Positions 53,548 through 63,216 are shown, counted from the first letter of the stretch. The stretch is DNA of 64,000 nt from Grimontia celer (GCF_900055185.1 NZ_FIZX01000002.1:376586-440585), one strand, 5' to 3'. Numbers and translations: made by a program. Notes: a model not told the origin generated them from the letters alone.

Positions 53548-56500
53548 ATGAACGGAAAAAGGACATATTATTACGTTTACATGCTGATGTTTTCCCTATT
53601 CCTGGCTGCGTGTAATGGAAGCGGTGAAGGGGGAAGCTCTGCTGGTTCAAGTAGTACTGGTAGTTTGACATTAGCTTTAATGGATGAAACTAACGAATAT
53701 CAATTTCAACCATCTGGCGCTGTTTCACAGGCGAGCTACAGCCATACAAATTCAAGTAGTCAAAATACGCTAAGTTATACAGAGACTTATTCGACAGAGT
53801 TTACTAGCACAAGTAACACTACTTCGGAGCCTACATTAGACTTGGAAGCCGATACTTTTCTTGTTCAAGGTATCGGCCCAAATGGAGAATCTTTCGATAT
53901 TGAGGCGAATAGTCGAGGTGCTCAGGTAATTGATGGTCTTGTAGTTGGTAGCTGGCAAATTACCGTTATCGCAAAAGATAAAAATGGTGTTGAGTTCGCT
54001 CGCGGGCAGCAATCAGTCAGAGTTCAGCCTTCAGAAACAGTAACCTCTATCGTTGAACTTACTATGGAAGAGGGAAATGGCACGCTAGATTTCGAGGTTT
54101 TATGGCCTAAAGATATCGCGCTATCTCCGAATTCATCTATTGGAATCAAAGATAGTGAAGGTAATGATGTACCAGTCCTATCTGTTGAGCAGTTGGAGTT
54201 TGACGATAACTATTGGCTGCTCAAAAGCAAACTCGATAGTAGCATTGAATCTGGTTATTACTCTCTGGTGTTTACCGTTCATGATGGGAGCCAAGGCAAT
54301 GAAAATGCGCACTTAGCGACTGGATTTGCAGAAACTATTCGTATAGTAGCGAACGAAGTCACGACGGTAAGAAAAACCTTGGAAGGTGTCAAAGGTATTG
54401 GTTCAATCGATATAAATGTTGAGCTTGATGTTAAAGATTCCCTACCCATCGAGATAATCAAACCTGAGAGCTACCCAAAAGCATTTACTTTTGACTCGGC
54501 GACAGAATTTACAATTGACGCTAATGTTCCTTCTACGGATAGTGCCTACGGTAAGATAATCAAATCATGGTATATCAACGGATACCTTGTTGGTATTGGG
54601 CCTACTTTTACGTTTGATGCAGCTACTTCACCGCTACCTTCTACTTATAACGGAAAGTATATATCTGGGAACTATCGCCTTGATGTTGTTGCTTTCACTC
54701 TAACGGGTGACCGTAGCGGATCTGCTAGTTATGATTTTGAAGTAACCGGCTCTCAGATTGCACTGAACAATGCAGGTTCATTGAAAGGCCGTGTTTACTA
54801 CACAACAGGCAATAGTTATATCAATGATTACACATTGACCTTAACTGGCTCTGAAGGCGTATCCAACATTTATGATGCACAAAGTCTGGGGGCGAGAGAT
54901 TCTGGCGAGTTCAATTTAGAAAACATTCCATCTGGCGATTATACACTCACAATCACCCGCGATGGCTACTTCCCTTACTCCAAGGCCATTACTATCGATA
55001 GCAGTCGTGTATACAACGCAGAAGTGATTCGTCTGGCCTACGGCTACGTAAATACCGTGAGTGGAACCTCGGGTGGTACCTTTATTAGCGGCATTGATTG
55101 GAATAATCGTCAGGCAACCTTCGAATTTCCAGAAGACGCTTTTGAACTAGAAGATGGTACCGAATATACAGGCTCCGTCAGAGTTCGCCATACTTCTGTT
55201 ACACCTTCAGACTCTTCATTCCTTGATACTTTCCCCGGCGGATTTACCGGTATTACAACTGGTATAGACGGGGAGCCTGAAGAAGTCGATATCATTTCTT
55301 TCGGCGTTGTCGCTGCCACTCTTACAACCGCAGACAATCGCAAAGTTGTGTTGAGAAATGGAAAAAAAGCAACTGTCAGTATTGCTGTAGCTAACCCAGA
55401 AACCGCTCCGGCGACGATCCCTTTGTGGCACCTGAATGAAGAAGGAAATTGGGTAGAAGAGGGAGAAGCTGTCTTAATAGACGGGAAGTATGTAGGAGAG
55501 GTGTCTCACTTTAGCTGGTGGAATTTTGATTACCCTTGTGGAGTTACTGATTCGGGTCGTTGTCCTTGGATTCGTGCTGATTTTAATGTAGTTGATACGC
55601 AAGGTAATCCAGCCCCATATGCCAATATTATCTTAAAAGGTGAAGGCAATTTTGGCTTTGGCAAATCCGTAGTCACTGACCATTTAGGGCGAATCACCAC
55701 CAAGTTACCCTTTTCCCCTACGGCAACAAGAGAACAGTGGGAATCGATTTCATACCTTATTTCAGCGGAGCAGAATCAGCCAAATCTTGATGCTGGGGAA
55801 ATTCTTCGCAGTGAACCAACATCAATGCAGTTTTTTCTTGATCATACCGAGGGAGTGGCAGGTTATGGTAAGCCATACAGCAGAACGCTGGTGCTTGATG
55901 GAAGCCAGGCATATCTAACTGTTCAAGCTCAAGTTGATCGTCAATGGAGAGGTGTTGAACACAACGGTGCTGCCGTTAAGGTTCGTCAGCCTGAAAATGA
56001 TGCGGCTAACGCAGAAGTTGATATAAAAGTCTCAAACTTAGGTGAACAGGAACTAACTGTTAGCGATATTTCAGTCGTCGATACAGATGGTATTCCAGCT
56101 ACTAACTGGGAAGTATCACCAACGAGTTTGACTGGACTAGGCTTCTACGCCCACCAAAACTTTACAGTCACTTACTCTGGGCAAAACTGGGCGCAAGAGA
56201 AAGCGAAGGTAGTCCTGGAAAGTAATGATGCTGGTGGAGAATTCCACATTCCATTGGTAACAGTCGACCGTTCAACGCTTTTTGTTCAGGATACGTTAGA
56301 GTTTGACACGCTCAATACTTATGACGGTCAAATGGGTTACTGTTTGGAAGTTATCGATCCTTACGCCGACCCTTATGCTGATGGCAACCGAGAAGAGACG
56401 CCTTGCATACACTCTACTTGGAGTGAACGCTATCCGGTGTTTACCGGCACCAAAACGCGTGCATATTTTGCGTTTGACCTAAGCACGATTCCACAAGGCG

Positions 56501-56853
56501 CCGTTATTACCAGCGCAAAGCTTGTACATAACTCTTGGAACTATGCTGATGCAAATATTTTCCTCGGCGACCAGTCTGAAACGTTAACTGTTGAAGATGT
56601 CGCGTCACGCTTCGCCTCCCCCTGTAAAACTGGGAACGATGACTGCTTACTTGCTGTCATTCCAGCACGGGTTAATGGGGGCAGTAGCCCAGAAGGCGAA
56701 CTTAATCAAAACGGGCTAAATGCACTTAACAATGCAGTGCTCAATGGCAGTGTGCTAAAACTCTTGGCCATGAATGATGATTTGGACTCATTTGATTGGA
56801 ATTCAAGCTTATACCTTGACCAACTCAAATTAGAAGTTGAGTTCGCGCATTAA
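53548..56853 (+). CDS. Giant Ser/Thr-rich surface lipoprotein of unknown function
   Basis: 1101 residues with a lipoprotein signal (lipobox LAAC, Cys22). Residues about 24-95 are extremely rich in serine and threonine. Several beta-sandwich-like domains follow, one resembling a carboxypeptidase-regulatory-like domain (GRVYYTTGNSYINDYTLTLT to YTLTITRDGYFPYSKAI, about 415-495). The C-terminal part (about 960-1101) has AYFAFDLSTIPQGAVITSAKL, which resembles DNRLRE-type domains. It probably stands on the outer surface. It has no recognisable enzymatic site. Followed by a terminator and an O-antigen-ligase-like gene. Confidence 0.75.
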   Translation: MNGKRTYYYVYMLMFSLFLAACNGSGEGGSSAGSSSTGSLTLALMDETNEYQFQPSGAVSQASYSHTNSSSQNTLSYTETYSTEFTSTSNTTSEPTLDLEADTFLVQGIGPNGESFDIEANSRGAQVIDGLVVGSWQITVIAKDKNGVEFARGQQSVRVQPSETVTSIVELTMEEGNGTLDFEVLWPKDIALSPNSSIGIKDSEGNDVPVLSVEQLEFDDNYWLLKSKLDSSIESGYYSLVFTVHDGSQGNENAHLATGFAETIRIVANEVTTVRKTLEGVKGIGSIDINVELDVKDSLPIEIIKPESYPKAFTFDSATEFTIDANVPSTDSAYGKIIKSWYINGYLVGIGPTFTFDAATSPLPSTYNGKYISGNYRLDVVAFTLTGDRSGSASYDFEVTGSQIALNNAGSLKGRVYYTTGNSYINDYTLTLTGSEGVSNIYDAQSLGARDSGEFNLENIPSGDYTLTITRDGYFPYSKAITIDSSRVYNAEVIRLAYGYVNTVSGTSGGTFISGIDWNNRQATFEFPEDAFELEDGTEYTGSVRVRHTSVTPSDSSFLDTFPGGFTGITTGIDGEPEEVDIISFGVVAATLTTADNRKVVLRNGKKATVSIAVANPETAPATIPLWHLNEEGNWVEEGEAVLIDGKYVGEVSHFSWWNFDYPCGVTDSGRCPWIRADFNVVDTQGNPAPYANIILKGEGNFGFGKSVVTDHLGRITTKLPFSPTATREQWESISYLISAEQNQPNLDAGEILRSEPTSMQFFLDHTEGVAGYGKPYSRTLVLDGSQAYLTVQAQVDRQWRGVEHNGAAVKVRQPENDAANAEVDIKVSNLGEQELTVSDISVVDTDGIPATNWEVSPTSLTGLGFYAHQNFTVTYSGQNWAQEKAKVVLESNDAGGEFHIPLVTVDRSTLFVQDTLEFDTLNTYDGQMGYCLEVIDPYADPYADGNREETPCIHSTWSERYPVFTGTKTRAYFAFDLSTIPQGAVITSAKLVHNSWNYADANIFLGDQSETLTVEDVASRFASPCKTGNDDCLLAVIPARVNGGSSPEGELNQNGLNALNNAVLNGSVLKLLAMNDDLDSFDWNSSLYLDQLKLEVEFAH

Positions 56854-56866
56854 GCTAAGTGTTAAA

Positions 56867-56891
56867 TGGGGGCAGTTTGCCCCCTTTTTTT
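56867..56891 (+). terminator. Terminator after the giant lipoprotein gene
   Basis: GGGGGCA-GTT-TGCCCCC followed by seven T residues. Readthrough would be needed to transcribe the next gene from the lipoprotein promoter. Confidence 0.9.
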
Positions 56892-56913
56892 GGGGCTATT
56901 TTACGTGAAAGAG

Positions 56914-58596
56914 ATGAGCCATAGTAAAGTATGGTTAACTATAATTCCTGTATGCTTGGCAATAACTTCCGTATTGCACAGTAGTAATTTTATGTATAGC
57001 CATGATGTACCTAAGTGGCTAGTCATAGATATACTAATTTCATTTTTTATAGTTCTTCATGCGAGAAAATTAGAAATTCCGTTGACAGTGCCAGTGATTG
57101 TATTTTTGGCAATGTCGTATTTCATGCTGACATCTCTAATATGGGTGTCGAATTTATCCTCAGCTCTGGGTTTTATTCTAAGATTTATAGCTTTTGGAGT
57201 GTTTTTAATGTTAATTCGGGAGGAGTATTCATTTGATGAGAGAGTCGGTTTATTGACTATGTCTTCTGTGCTCTCTGGGATTGTTTTCTCTTCTGCATAC
57301 TTCATTGAGAGATACATGGATGTTCCTACTAGTAATGGTGCATTTACTCCGATAGGATTTACTAACAATGCCGGTCATGTTTTTAATATTTGGATACCAG
57401 TTATTTTAATATTCATATTAAATATAAAAGTCAAATTCCTTTATCGTATTTTGGCAACTTTAGCAATCATTTCAATACTCTATATACTAAAACTCTCAGA
57501 TATCAGGGCAACGGTTATAGGGCTAATGCTTGGGTTTATTCTGTACTTGTTGCTTTTACTAATTTTAGAAAAGAAGAAAAGCAAAAGGACTCTAGTTCAC
57601 TCCATAGGATTTTTTATCGTTCTTAGTGGTCTGTATTTAGGTATGCAAACAGATCTCATTACAGGAAAAAAATCTACCTCAGTCAATATGATGGCTTCGT
57701 TGGAGCAAGTTGTAAAAACGCCTTCTGCCGCCTATCAGCCTAGAATGACGATGCTTATGAACAGTATTGATATGACCAAAGACAATCCTTTTGGAGTAGG
57801 GGTAAATCAGTTCGAATACTTTCATCCTTTCTATGCGAAGATCGGGGATGAAGAGGCATCTGTATATGTTGATGAAAGGACAATATTAAAGACACCTCAC
57901 AATTTCTTTGCGAAGATATCGACGGAGTTGGGATGGTTTGGATTAATCTCTATAATTCTATTGTATTTTTATTTGACTATAAATGTTATAAAAACCGTAC
58001 TTAAAGAAAGATGTTACTGGTTAGTCATTCCTTTTTCTGCCTTTTTGTTTCATTCGCTTCTAAGCCAAGTATATCTCTCGCCACTGAGTTATATTTTCGG
58101 GGCTGTTTTATTTTCAACTATATCTTGTAGGAGCGGTCTGGTATGTGGGCGTTTATTAACTATTAAAAAGACTTTCCTCTATGCATTCTTTTTTGTTCCT
58201 AGTTTAAGTATTGCCTCCAGCGTATCAGATTACTATCACTATAAAGGGGTTTCCTCACGGGATATATCACTTGTCGCTAAATCCGTTGATATTAATCCTG
58301 GCAATCATAAAGCCTGGTTAGATCTTTCGAGACTATACTTTGATATTTCTCAGGATGTTAATTCAGCTAAAGAAGCTGCTGAAAAATCGATGAATTTAAA
58401 TCCGGCACATGTTTTTGGTCGTTATCATCTTAGTAGAATGTATTTCCTAAATGGACAATGCGTTGATTCAGTCAGTAACTTAAGTTGGCTTTTGTCCTAT
58501 CACCCTAAGTATAAAGATGCTAAAAAGCTGATGGAAAAGGCGATGGAATGTAGGGGTTCTCAAATTATGAATGTGATTGGAAGAAGCCATATATGA
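56914..58596 (+). CDS. O-antigen-ligase-like membrane protein with C-terminal TPR region
   Basis: 560 residues from ATG 56914; the longer reading from 56866 runs through a terminator, and a GTG at 56905 is an alternative. About 10-12 membrane helices. The ligase signature is present: FGVGVNQFEYFHPFYAK, then TPHNFFAKISTELGWFGLI. The C-terminal 120 residues form TPR-like helices (LVAKSVDINPGNHKAWLDLSRLY, KEAAEKSMNLNPAHVFGRYH). Ligases of this type with TPRs occur as O-antigen ligases or as PglL-type protein O-oligosaccharyltransferases. The position behind a Ser/Thr-rich lipoprotein suggests the second option, which is inference. Confidence 0.8.
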   Translation: MSHSKVWLTIIPVCLAITSVLHSSNFMYSHDVPKWLVIDILISFFIVLHARKLEIPLTVPVIVFLAMSYFMLTSLIWVSNLSSALGFILRFIAFGVFLMLIREEYSFDERVGLLTMSSVLSGIVFSSAYFIERYMDVPTSNGAFTPIGFTNNAGHVFNIWIPVILIFILNIKVKFLYRILATLAIISILYILKLSDIRATVIGLMLGFILYLLLLLILEKKKSKRTLVHSIGFFIVLSGLYLGMQTDLITGKKSTSVNMMASLEQVVKTPSAAYQPRMTMLMNSIDMTKDNPFGVGVNQFEYFHPFYAKIGDEEASVYVDERTILKTPHNFFAKISTELGWFGLISIILLYFYLTINVIKTVLKERCYWLVIPFSAFLFHSLLSQVYLSPLSYIFGAVLFSTISCRSGLVCGRLLTIKKTFLYAFFFVPSLSIASSVSDYYHYKGVSSRDISLVAKSVDINPGNHKAWLDLSRLYFDISQDVNSAKEAAEKSMNLNPAHVFGRYHLSRMYFLNGQCVDSVSNLSWLLSYHPKYKDAKKLMEKAMECRGSQIMNVIGRSHI

Positions 58597-58840
58597 AATC
58601 TACCTCTTGATATAAATTAAGCATTATCAGAACGCTTTTAAAAGGTGTATGAAGACTATTCTGACTAGCTTAATTACGACCATATGGTCTTGAATAATCT
58701 CGCATGGTAGAGCCCGTTCTTTTCGAACATTTACATATCTTTACCAGCAAAAAGCCAAAAGCCTGTGACAATTAATATTGCTGGCTTCGTCAGAAGTTTT
58801 TAGTCAGAAGGCTAACCAACACGTGTAGAAAGGAATAGAC

Positions 58841-59389
58841 ATGCACAAGAAACAGATCACCTTACTCAGCGCACTGCTGGCATTTTGTGGCTTTGCCCAA
58901 GCTGAAGCGCCCACAGTTCCGAACCCTGGACCTTACATCGTTCTGAGCCAGAATTTAGACGAGCCAAACGGTTATGGGTTTTGCATTGATACCTTGGGTC
59001 GGGGTAAAAGCGACCTTGTGCAAACCCACACCTGTAAACCAGAAAAAGAAGGGGTACCAAGAGATTATCAAGACAATGACGCGCGCTTTAGCTATGACAA
59101 AGAAAGCGGTCAGGTGAAGTCTTGGGCATTCGAGGGTCATTGTATGCAGGTTCTGATGGCAGACGGATGGAATGTGTTTGCACTTCTGGAGTGCAGCGAT
59201 CATCCGCGTCAGCAATTTGTTTTTAACAGCGGTGACCGCACGCTTCGACTTAATGAAGATCAGTCACTCTGTGTGATCGTGGATTCAAAGACGCAACCAG
59301 CAGGCCCATGGGTAAAGCGTCCGCTAAAATTGGAAAATTGTGAGAAAACTGAAGCGTCTCTGAAGCAATGGACGGTAAAAGGGGAATAA
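58841..59389 (+). CDS. Small secreted protein, possibly ricin-type beta-trefoil
   Basis: 182 residues with a signal peptide (ending AQAEA, about residue 22). It has six cysteines and a repeating pattern (GYGFCIDTLG, GHCMQVLMADGWNVFALLEC, SLCVIVDSKT) ending in LKQWTV, which resembles a QxW ricin-B-like fold. The repeats are weak, so the fold is only suggested. Its role is unknown; binding to sugars is possible. Ends at a bidirectional terminator. Confidence 0.65.
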   Translation: MHKKQITLLSALLAFCGFAQAEAPTVPNPGPYIVLSQNLDEPNGYGFCIDTLGRGKSDLVQTHTCKPEKEGVPRDYQDNDARFSYDKESGQVKSWAFEGHCMQVLMADGWNVFALLECSDHPRQQFVFNSGDRTLRLNEDQSLCVIVDSKTQPAGPWVKRPLKLENCEKTEASLKQWTVKGE

Positions 59390-59401
59390 GAGGACTATTT
59401 G

Positions 59402-59427
59402 AAAAAGCCCGGTAACTCGGGCTTTTT
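59402..59427. terminator. Bidirectional terminator between convergent genes
   Basis: AAAAAGCCCG-GTAACT-CGGGCTTTTT is symmetric, so it can stop both the small secreted protein gene and the DUF1826 gene. Confidence 0.9.
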
Positions 59428-59435
59428 GCTATCAG

Positions 59436-60071
59436 TTAAGATAGCCAATCCAGACTGAGCAGCAATCTTGGGGCACTTCCGGGAGCGGGAGAGCGATGAA
59501 CAATACCTCGGCCTTCATTGCCGACCCAGGCTTCACCTTTCAATATCGCCACGGCCCCGGTTGGGATTTCTTTGATACCAGAAGGGGCGACAGATTGCTC
59601 TGGTAATTGCCCCGGTGAGCTAGAGCGCTCAACGTCATTCTCATCAATCCATTCCGTACCACGACCAGAGTATGTGACCAGCAATCTCGCTGGGACACGG
59701 TCGATATGGAAACGCGGACACATGGTTGTATCCAACACCTGCAGGCGAACGCCTAATGCGTCGGGCTCAAAAAGGCATCGATACATTTCGATCACATCTT
59801 CCACATCCGCTAACCAGCTTTCTATGCCTTTGAGTTCCAAAGCCCATTTAGGCAGAAGTTCCCAGATAGACAGCGAATTTTCGAGTGTGACAAAGCGATT
59901 GTATTTTCCTACACGTGCAGCGAACTGGTCGGCAAACTCTCTGCAATCTTGCGAAAGCTCGCGTTGCCAGACGGTAAGATTCACGTCTTCCCGGAATATT
60001 TCGGTCAGGCATTCTGGGTGGGTATTCTGAACCGTCACTGGCCGGGTTGCTGTTTCGATTTCCGCTATCAT
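59436..60071 (-). CDS. DUF1826 protein, probably zinc-regulated
   Basis: 211 residues of the DUF1826 family. The diagnostic segment is CPRFHIDRVPARLLVTYSGRGTEWI, with a cysteine and a histidine that could bind metal, and ILKGEAWVGNEGRGIVHRSP near the end. No enzymatic function is established for the family. In other gammaproteobacteria such genes often belong to the Zur (zinc) regulon. Consistent with that, a Zur-type palindrome lies 28 bases upstream at 60099-60120. Confidence 0.85.
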   Translation of the reverse strand: MIAEIETATRPVTVQNTHPECLTEIFREDVNLTVWQRELSQDCREFADQFAARVGKYNRFVTLENSLSIWELLPKWALELKGIESWLADVEDVIEMYRCLFEPDALGVRLQVLDTTMCPRFHIDRVPARLLVTYSGRGTEWIDENDVERSSSPGQLPEQSVAPSGIKEIPTGAVAILKGEAWVGNEGRGIVHRSPAPGSAPRLLLSLDWLS

Positions 60072-60098
60072 GGACAGTCTCCAAGTTATTCTTTACTT

Positions 60099-60120
60099 GA
60101 AATGTTATAACATAACAAAA
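60099..60120. promoter_or_regulatory. Zur-box-like operator upstream of the DUF1826 gene
   Basis: GAAATGTTATAACATAACAA matches the gammaproteobacterial Zur box (GAAATGTTATAN-type) in its left half and contains the palindrome TGTTAT-AAC-ATAACA (60103-60117). Confidence 0.8.
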
Positions 60121-60369
60121 GTCTAGCTGCGACTGTTTAGCGGCGGCTACCTAAAACCCATTCCGCACGCGATATAGCAATTTCTGTCCTGTCCACAGTC
60201 CGATTTGTTGATAGCTTGAATCTTCGGCAGGTCTGATTGAGAGGTCACTCGCTATGCATCCTCTTACTTCTGAAGCCAACTCTGGCTTTTGATACCTTCG
60301 CCGAAAGCTTGAAAGTAGCTCGCTATCTGCGTGTTTCTGGAGAGATGATCTGAAGGGGAACAAGAGAAC

Positions 60370-60756
60370 ATGGAAAGTTTGGGGCTGATTTATTTTCATC
60401 TGGTAACGGCAGTGCTGTCATTTTTGCTGGGAACCTATTTATTTGCCCGCAGAAAAGGGAGTCCTCTTCATAAGCGGCTTGGTAAGATATATATGCTGCT
60501 CATGATAGCGACCGCTATCTCAACACTATTTATCCCAGCGCAAGTGGGGCCTCAGGTGTTCTACCACTTTGGCTATATTCATATTCTCAGTATTGTCACC
60601 CTTTACACCGTGCCTGAATCCTTAATGGCGATTAGAAGGGGTAATGTGAAAAAACATCAGCAAGGCATGGTGATTTTGTATGTGTTGGCGCTTCTGGTAG
60701 CGGGAGCATTGGCGTTTACACCAGGAAGATTACTGCATACTTGGGTATTTGCTTAG
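60370..60756 (+). CDS. DUF2306-family membrane protein
   Basis: 128 residues with four membrane helices. Family features are HLVTAVLSFLLGTYLFARRKGSPLHKRLGKIYM at the N-terminus and KKHQQGMVILY in the third helix region. DUF2306 proteins contain conserved histidines but have no firm function. It is transcribed alone, with a terminator after it. No strong promoter was identified. Confidence 0.83.
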   Translation: MESLGLIYFHLVTAVLSFLLGTYLFARRKGSPLHKRLGKIYMLLMIATAISTLFIPAQVGPQVFYHFGYIHILSIVTLYTVPESLMAIRRGNVKKHQQGMVILYVLALLVAGALAFTPGRLLHTWVFA

Positions 60757-60773
60757 TTGCACTTAGCGATTAA

Positions 60774-60799
60774 AAAGGGCTGCTTCGCAGCCCTTTTCT
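60774..60799. terminator. Bidirectional terminator
   Basis: AAAAGGGCTG-CTTCG-CAGCCCTTTT, a symmetric stem with a stable tetraloop between the convergent DUF2306 and monooxygenase genes. Confidence 0.92.
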
Positions 60800-60810
60800 G
60801 TTTTTAGTGA

Positions 60811-61101
60811 TTAACCAATCACTGTCATTTCATTGACTGTAAAGGTCTCTACCGCACCATCTGTGGCTTCCAGGTAATCTGCCAAGTGTTGGTTACCCAT
60901 GTGTGTTTGCCACAGCTCGCGGTTTTCCCAGTTTTCATAGAACAGGAAGTGCGCTGGGTTTTCATTGTCCTGATGCAGGTCGTAGTTGATGCAGCCTTCT
61001 TCAGCGCGAGTGATTTCAATCAGCTTCAGAAGCTCAGCTTTAACCAGCTCGATTTTGTCTTCTTTGGCGATAATGTTGGCAACAATCGTTAATTTACTCA
61101 T
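60811..61101 (-). CDS. YgiN-like antibiotic biosynthesis monooxygenase-domain protein
   Basis: 96 residues of the ABM ferredoxin-like fold: ITRAEEGCINYDLHQDNENPAHFLFYENWENRELWQTHM is characteristic, with the conserved histidine late in HLADYL. Relatives such as YgiN act as quinol monooxygenases. It lies 21 bases after a quinone-reductase-like gene, which supports a quinone detoxification pair. Confidence 0.88.
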   Translation of the reverse strand: MSKLTIVANIIAKEDKIELVKAELLKLIEITRAEEGCINYDLHQDNENPAHFLFYENWENRELWQTHMGNQHLADYLEATDGAVETFTVNEMTVIG

Positions 61102-61122
61102 GACTTCTTTCCTAATTATTTT

Positions 61123-62148
61123 TTATTGGAATCCTTCCAGCACGATTTTGCCAATGGCAGTGCCGGATTCGAGCTCTTCGTGCGCCTTACGCAGGTTCGC
61201 TGCGTTGATGGCTCCAAGGTTTTTGCCCGCAGTGGTTTGAATACGGCCGAGGTCAACAAGCTCTGCTACATGGTTTAGCAGATCGCTTTGTTTTTGCATG
61301 TCTTTTGCGTTAAACATGGAACGCGCAAACATAAATTCGAGGTGTAACGTCAGGCTCTTGTTCTTCAACTGCATCACATTGATATGGCTCGGGTCATCAA
61401 TCATCGCGATGTGGCCGAAAGGAGCGAGCAATTCTGTGTAGGTTTCAAAGTATGACTCTGTGGCGTTCAGGCTGGCAATATGAGTGACCGCGCCCACACC
61501 TAGTGCTTCGATTTGTGGCTGCAGTGCTTCTCTGTGGTCAACCACATAGTCAGCGCCAAGATTTCTCACCCACTCCTGCGAGCTTTCGCGGGAAGCTGTG
61601 CCAATCACCGTTGCGCCAGTAAGTTGTTTCGCCAATTGCACAAGAATAGAACCAACCCCACCAGCCGCACCAACAACCAGCAATACCTCTTCTGATTTCT
61701 CAGATTGGTTAGCTGTTTGCGGCAGTGCCAGATGATGAAACAACAACTCATAGGCAGTGATGGTCGTGAGTGGCAATGCTGCCGCTTCGGCGTCGGTCAG
61801 GCTTTTCGGTTTATGGCCAACAATGCGCTCATCCACCAATTGGTATTCGGCGTTACTGCCTTGTCGCAGCAAATCACCGGCATAATAAACCTTGTCGCCA
61901 ACCTTGAAGTTTGAGACTTCCTCACCGACTGCGACGACTTCACCTACCGCATCCCAACCGATGACTTTATGACCACCGTTTTCGGGAGCGACATTTTGTC
62001 GAATTTTGTAATCCACAGGGTTAACAGCAATCGCACCGACTTTAACCAGCAAATCGCGACCAGCAGCAATAGGTTGAGGCAGCTCGATATCAATCAGAGA
62101 TTCTGCATCAGAGATGGGGAGGCTTTTTGCGTATCCAATGGCTTTCAT
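61123..62148 (-). CDS. Zinc-type alcohol dehydrogenase-like/quinone reductase (MDR family)
   Basis: 341 residues of the medium-chain dehydrogenase family. N-terminal GroES-like domain with VNPVDYKIR and GWDAVGEVVAVGEEV; the nucleotide-binding motif is VVGAAGGVGSILVQLAK (about residues 157-173). The catalytic zinc ligands are not clear, so a zinc-free quinone or enone reductase (ZADH1-like) is likely. It is divergent from a LysR gene at 62262, with a possible operator between them. Confidence 0.9.
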   Translation of the reverse strand: MKAIGYAKSLPISDAESLIDIELPQPIAAGRDLLVKVGAIAVNPVDYKIRQNVAPENGGHKVIGWDAVGEVVAVGEEVSNFKVGDKVYYAGDLLRQGSNAEYQLVDERIVGHKPKSLTDAEAAALPLTTITAYELLFHHLALPQTANQSEKSEEVLLVVGAAGGVGSILVQLAKQLTGATVIGTASRESSQEWVRNLGADYVVDHREALQPQIEALGVGAVTHIASLNATESYFETYTELLAPFGHIAMIDDPSHINVMQLKNKSLTLHLEFMFARSMFNAKDMQKQSDLLNHVAELVDLGRIQTTAGKNLGAINAANLRKAHEELESGTAIGKIVLEGFQ

Positions 62149-62207
62149 TTTAATTCTCCGAATGTGTTTTTGTTTTGATGGGGAAAGATTAGGGGTTGGA
62201 GAGTTAA

Positions 62208-62239
62208 TGATAAACAGCGTAATATTAAATTTATTATCA
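62208..62239. promoter_or_regulatory. Inverted repeat, possible LysR operator
   Basis: TGATAA (62208-62213) and TTATCA (62234-62239) in the AT-rich divergent region, with T-N11-A spacings inside. Typical of LysR-type regulatory sites but not specific. Confidence 0.5.
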
Positions 62240-62261
62240 AAATAAATTTGAGAATGAGACT

Positions 62262-63206
62262 ATGCAGATTAACGATCTTCAGATTGTGCTTAAGGTGGCA
62301 GAGTTTCGCAGTATTACGGCTGCTGCCACGCATCTTGACATGCAAACGGCAACGGCCAGCGCCGCCGTAAAGCGGGTGGAGCATGAACTAGGTGTCGAAT
62401 TGTTTGTTCGTACAACACGTAGTCTTCGCCTTTCCAGTGCGGGTGAGCGATACCTTCCGCAATGTGAACAAGCTCTCCAGATGCTGGAGCAAGCAAACCG
62501 CAACATGAAAGATGAACTGGATATCATCGACGGTGAATTGCGTCTTGCTGTGTCATCAGATCTAGGGCGAAACGTTGTCCTGCCTTGGTTGGATGAATTT
62601 ATAGATGCGCACCCTGGGGTGACCCTTCGTACTAACATCAGCGACAGCAATGTGGATTTTTATCGGGATGCTATAGATATCGCACTACGATATGGCTCGC
62701 CAGGGGAGAGTAACGTGTATGGCTTCAAAATCTGTCACGTACCAAGACTGCTTTGCGCGGCGCCCGAATACATTGAAAAATATGGCGTGCCATCACATCC
62801 CCAGGACATGACAGAACACAATGCGCTGCTGTTTCAATTGAGTGACATGCTGCATGATGTCTGGGAGTTTGATGGTGGTGATTGTAAACAGAAGGTTCGG
62901 GTCAGTGGAAACCGCGCATCAAACGATGCAGATTTGGTGCGCCGCTGGTGTGTTGCTGGGAAGGGTATTGCGGCGAAGTCCTCGTTGGATATGGCAGCAG
63001 ACTTGATGGCGGGCAGGGTAGTGAATCTGATGAGAGAGACACCACCTGTCAGTACTGAATTATGGTTGGTCTTCCCCAGTCGTCAGTCCATCACTCCCGC
63101 AGCAAGGCTGCTGCGGGATATGCTCCGGGAAAAGTGTACTGCACTACTGACAGGGCTGATGGAAGAGGGTGTGTTGAGCGCCGATGATCTTGCTCCATCA
63201 GTGTAA
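62262..63206 (+). CDS. LysR-family transcriptional regulator
   Basis: 314 residues. The N-terminal winged helix (about 1-65) has FRSITAAATHLDMQTATASAAVKRVEHELGVELFVRTTRSLRLSSAGERYLP, the LysR signature. The rest is the effector-binding domain. It resembles regulators of quinone or redox-stress genes and probably controls the divergent reductase and monooxygenase operon. The start is an ATG with a GAG-type ribosome site. Confidence 0.92.
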   Translation: MQINDLQIVLKVAEFRSITAAATHLDMQTATASAAVKRVEHELGVELFVRTTRSLRLSSAGERYLPQCEQALQMLEQANRNMKDELDIIDGELRLAVSSDLGRNVVLPWLDEFIDAHPGVTLRTNISDSNVDFYRDAIDIALRYGSPGESNVYGFKICHVPRLLCAAPEYIEKYGVPSHPQDMTEHNALLFQLSDMLHDVWEFDGGDCKQKVRVSGNRASNDADLVRRWCVAGKGIAAKSSLDMAADLMAGRVVNLMRETPPVSTELWLVFPSRQSITPAARLLRDMLREKCTALLTGLMEEGVLSADDLAPSV

Positions 63207-63216
63207 TAAGCCTGTC

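Noticed and set aside
56866-56913. Longer N-terminus of the ligase-like protein from 56866
   Set aside because: It would be translated through the terminator hairpin and T-run at 56867-56891; ATG 56914 or GTG 56905 is more sensible.
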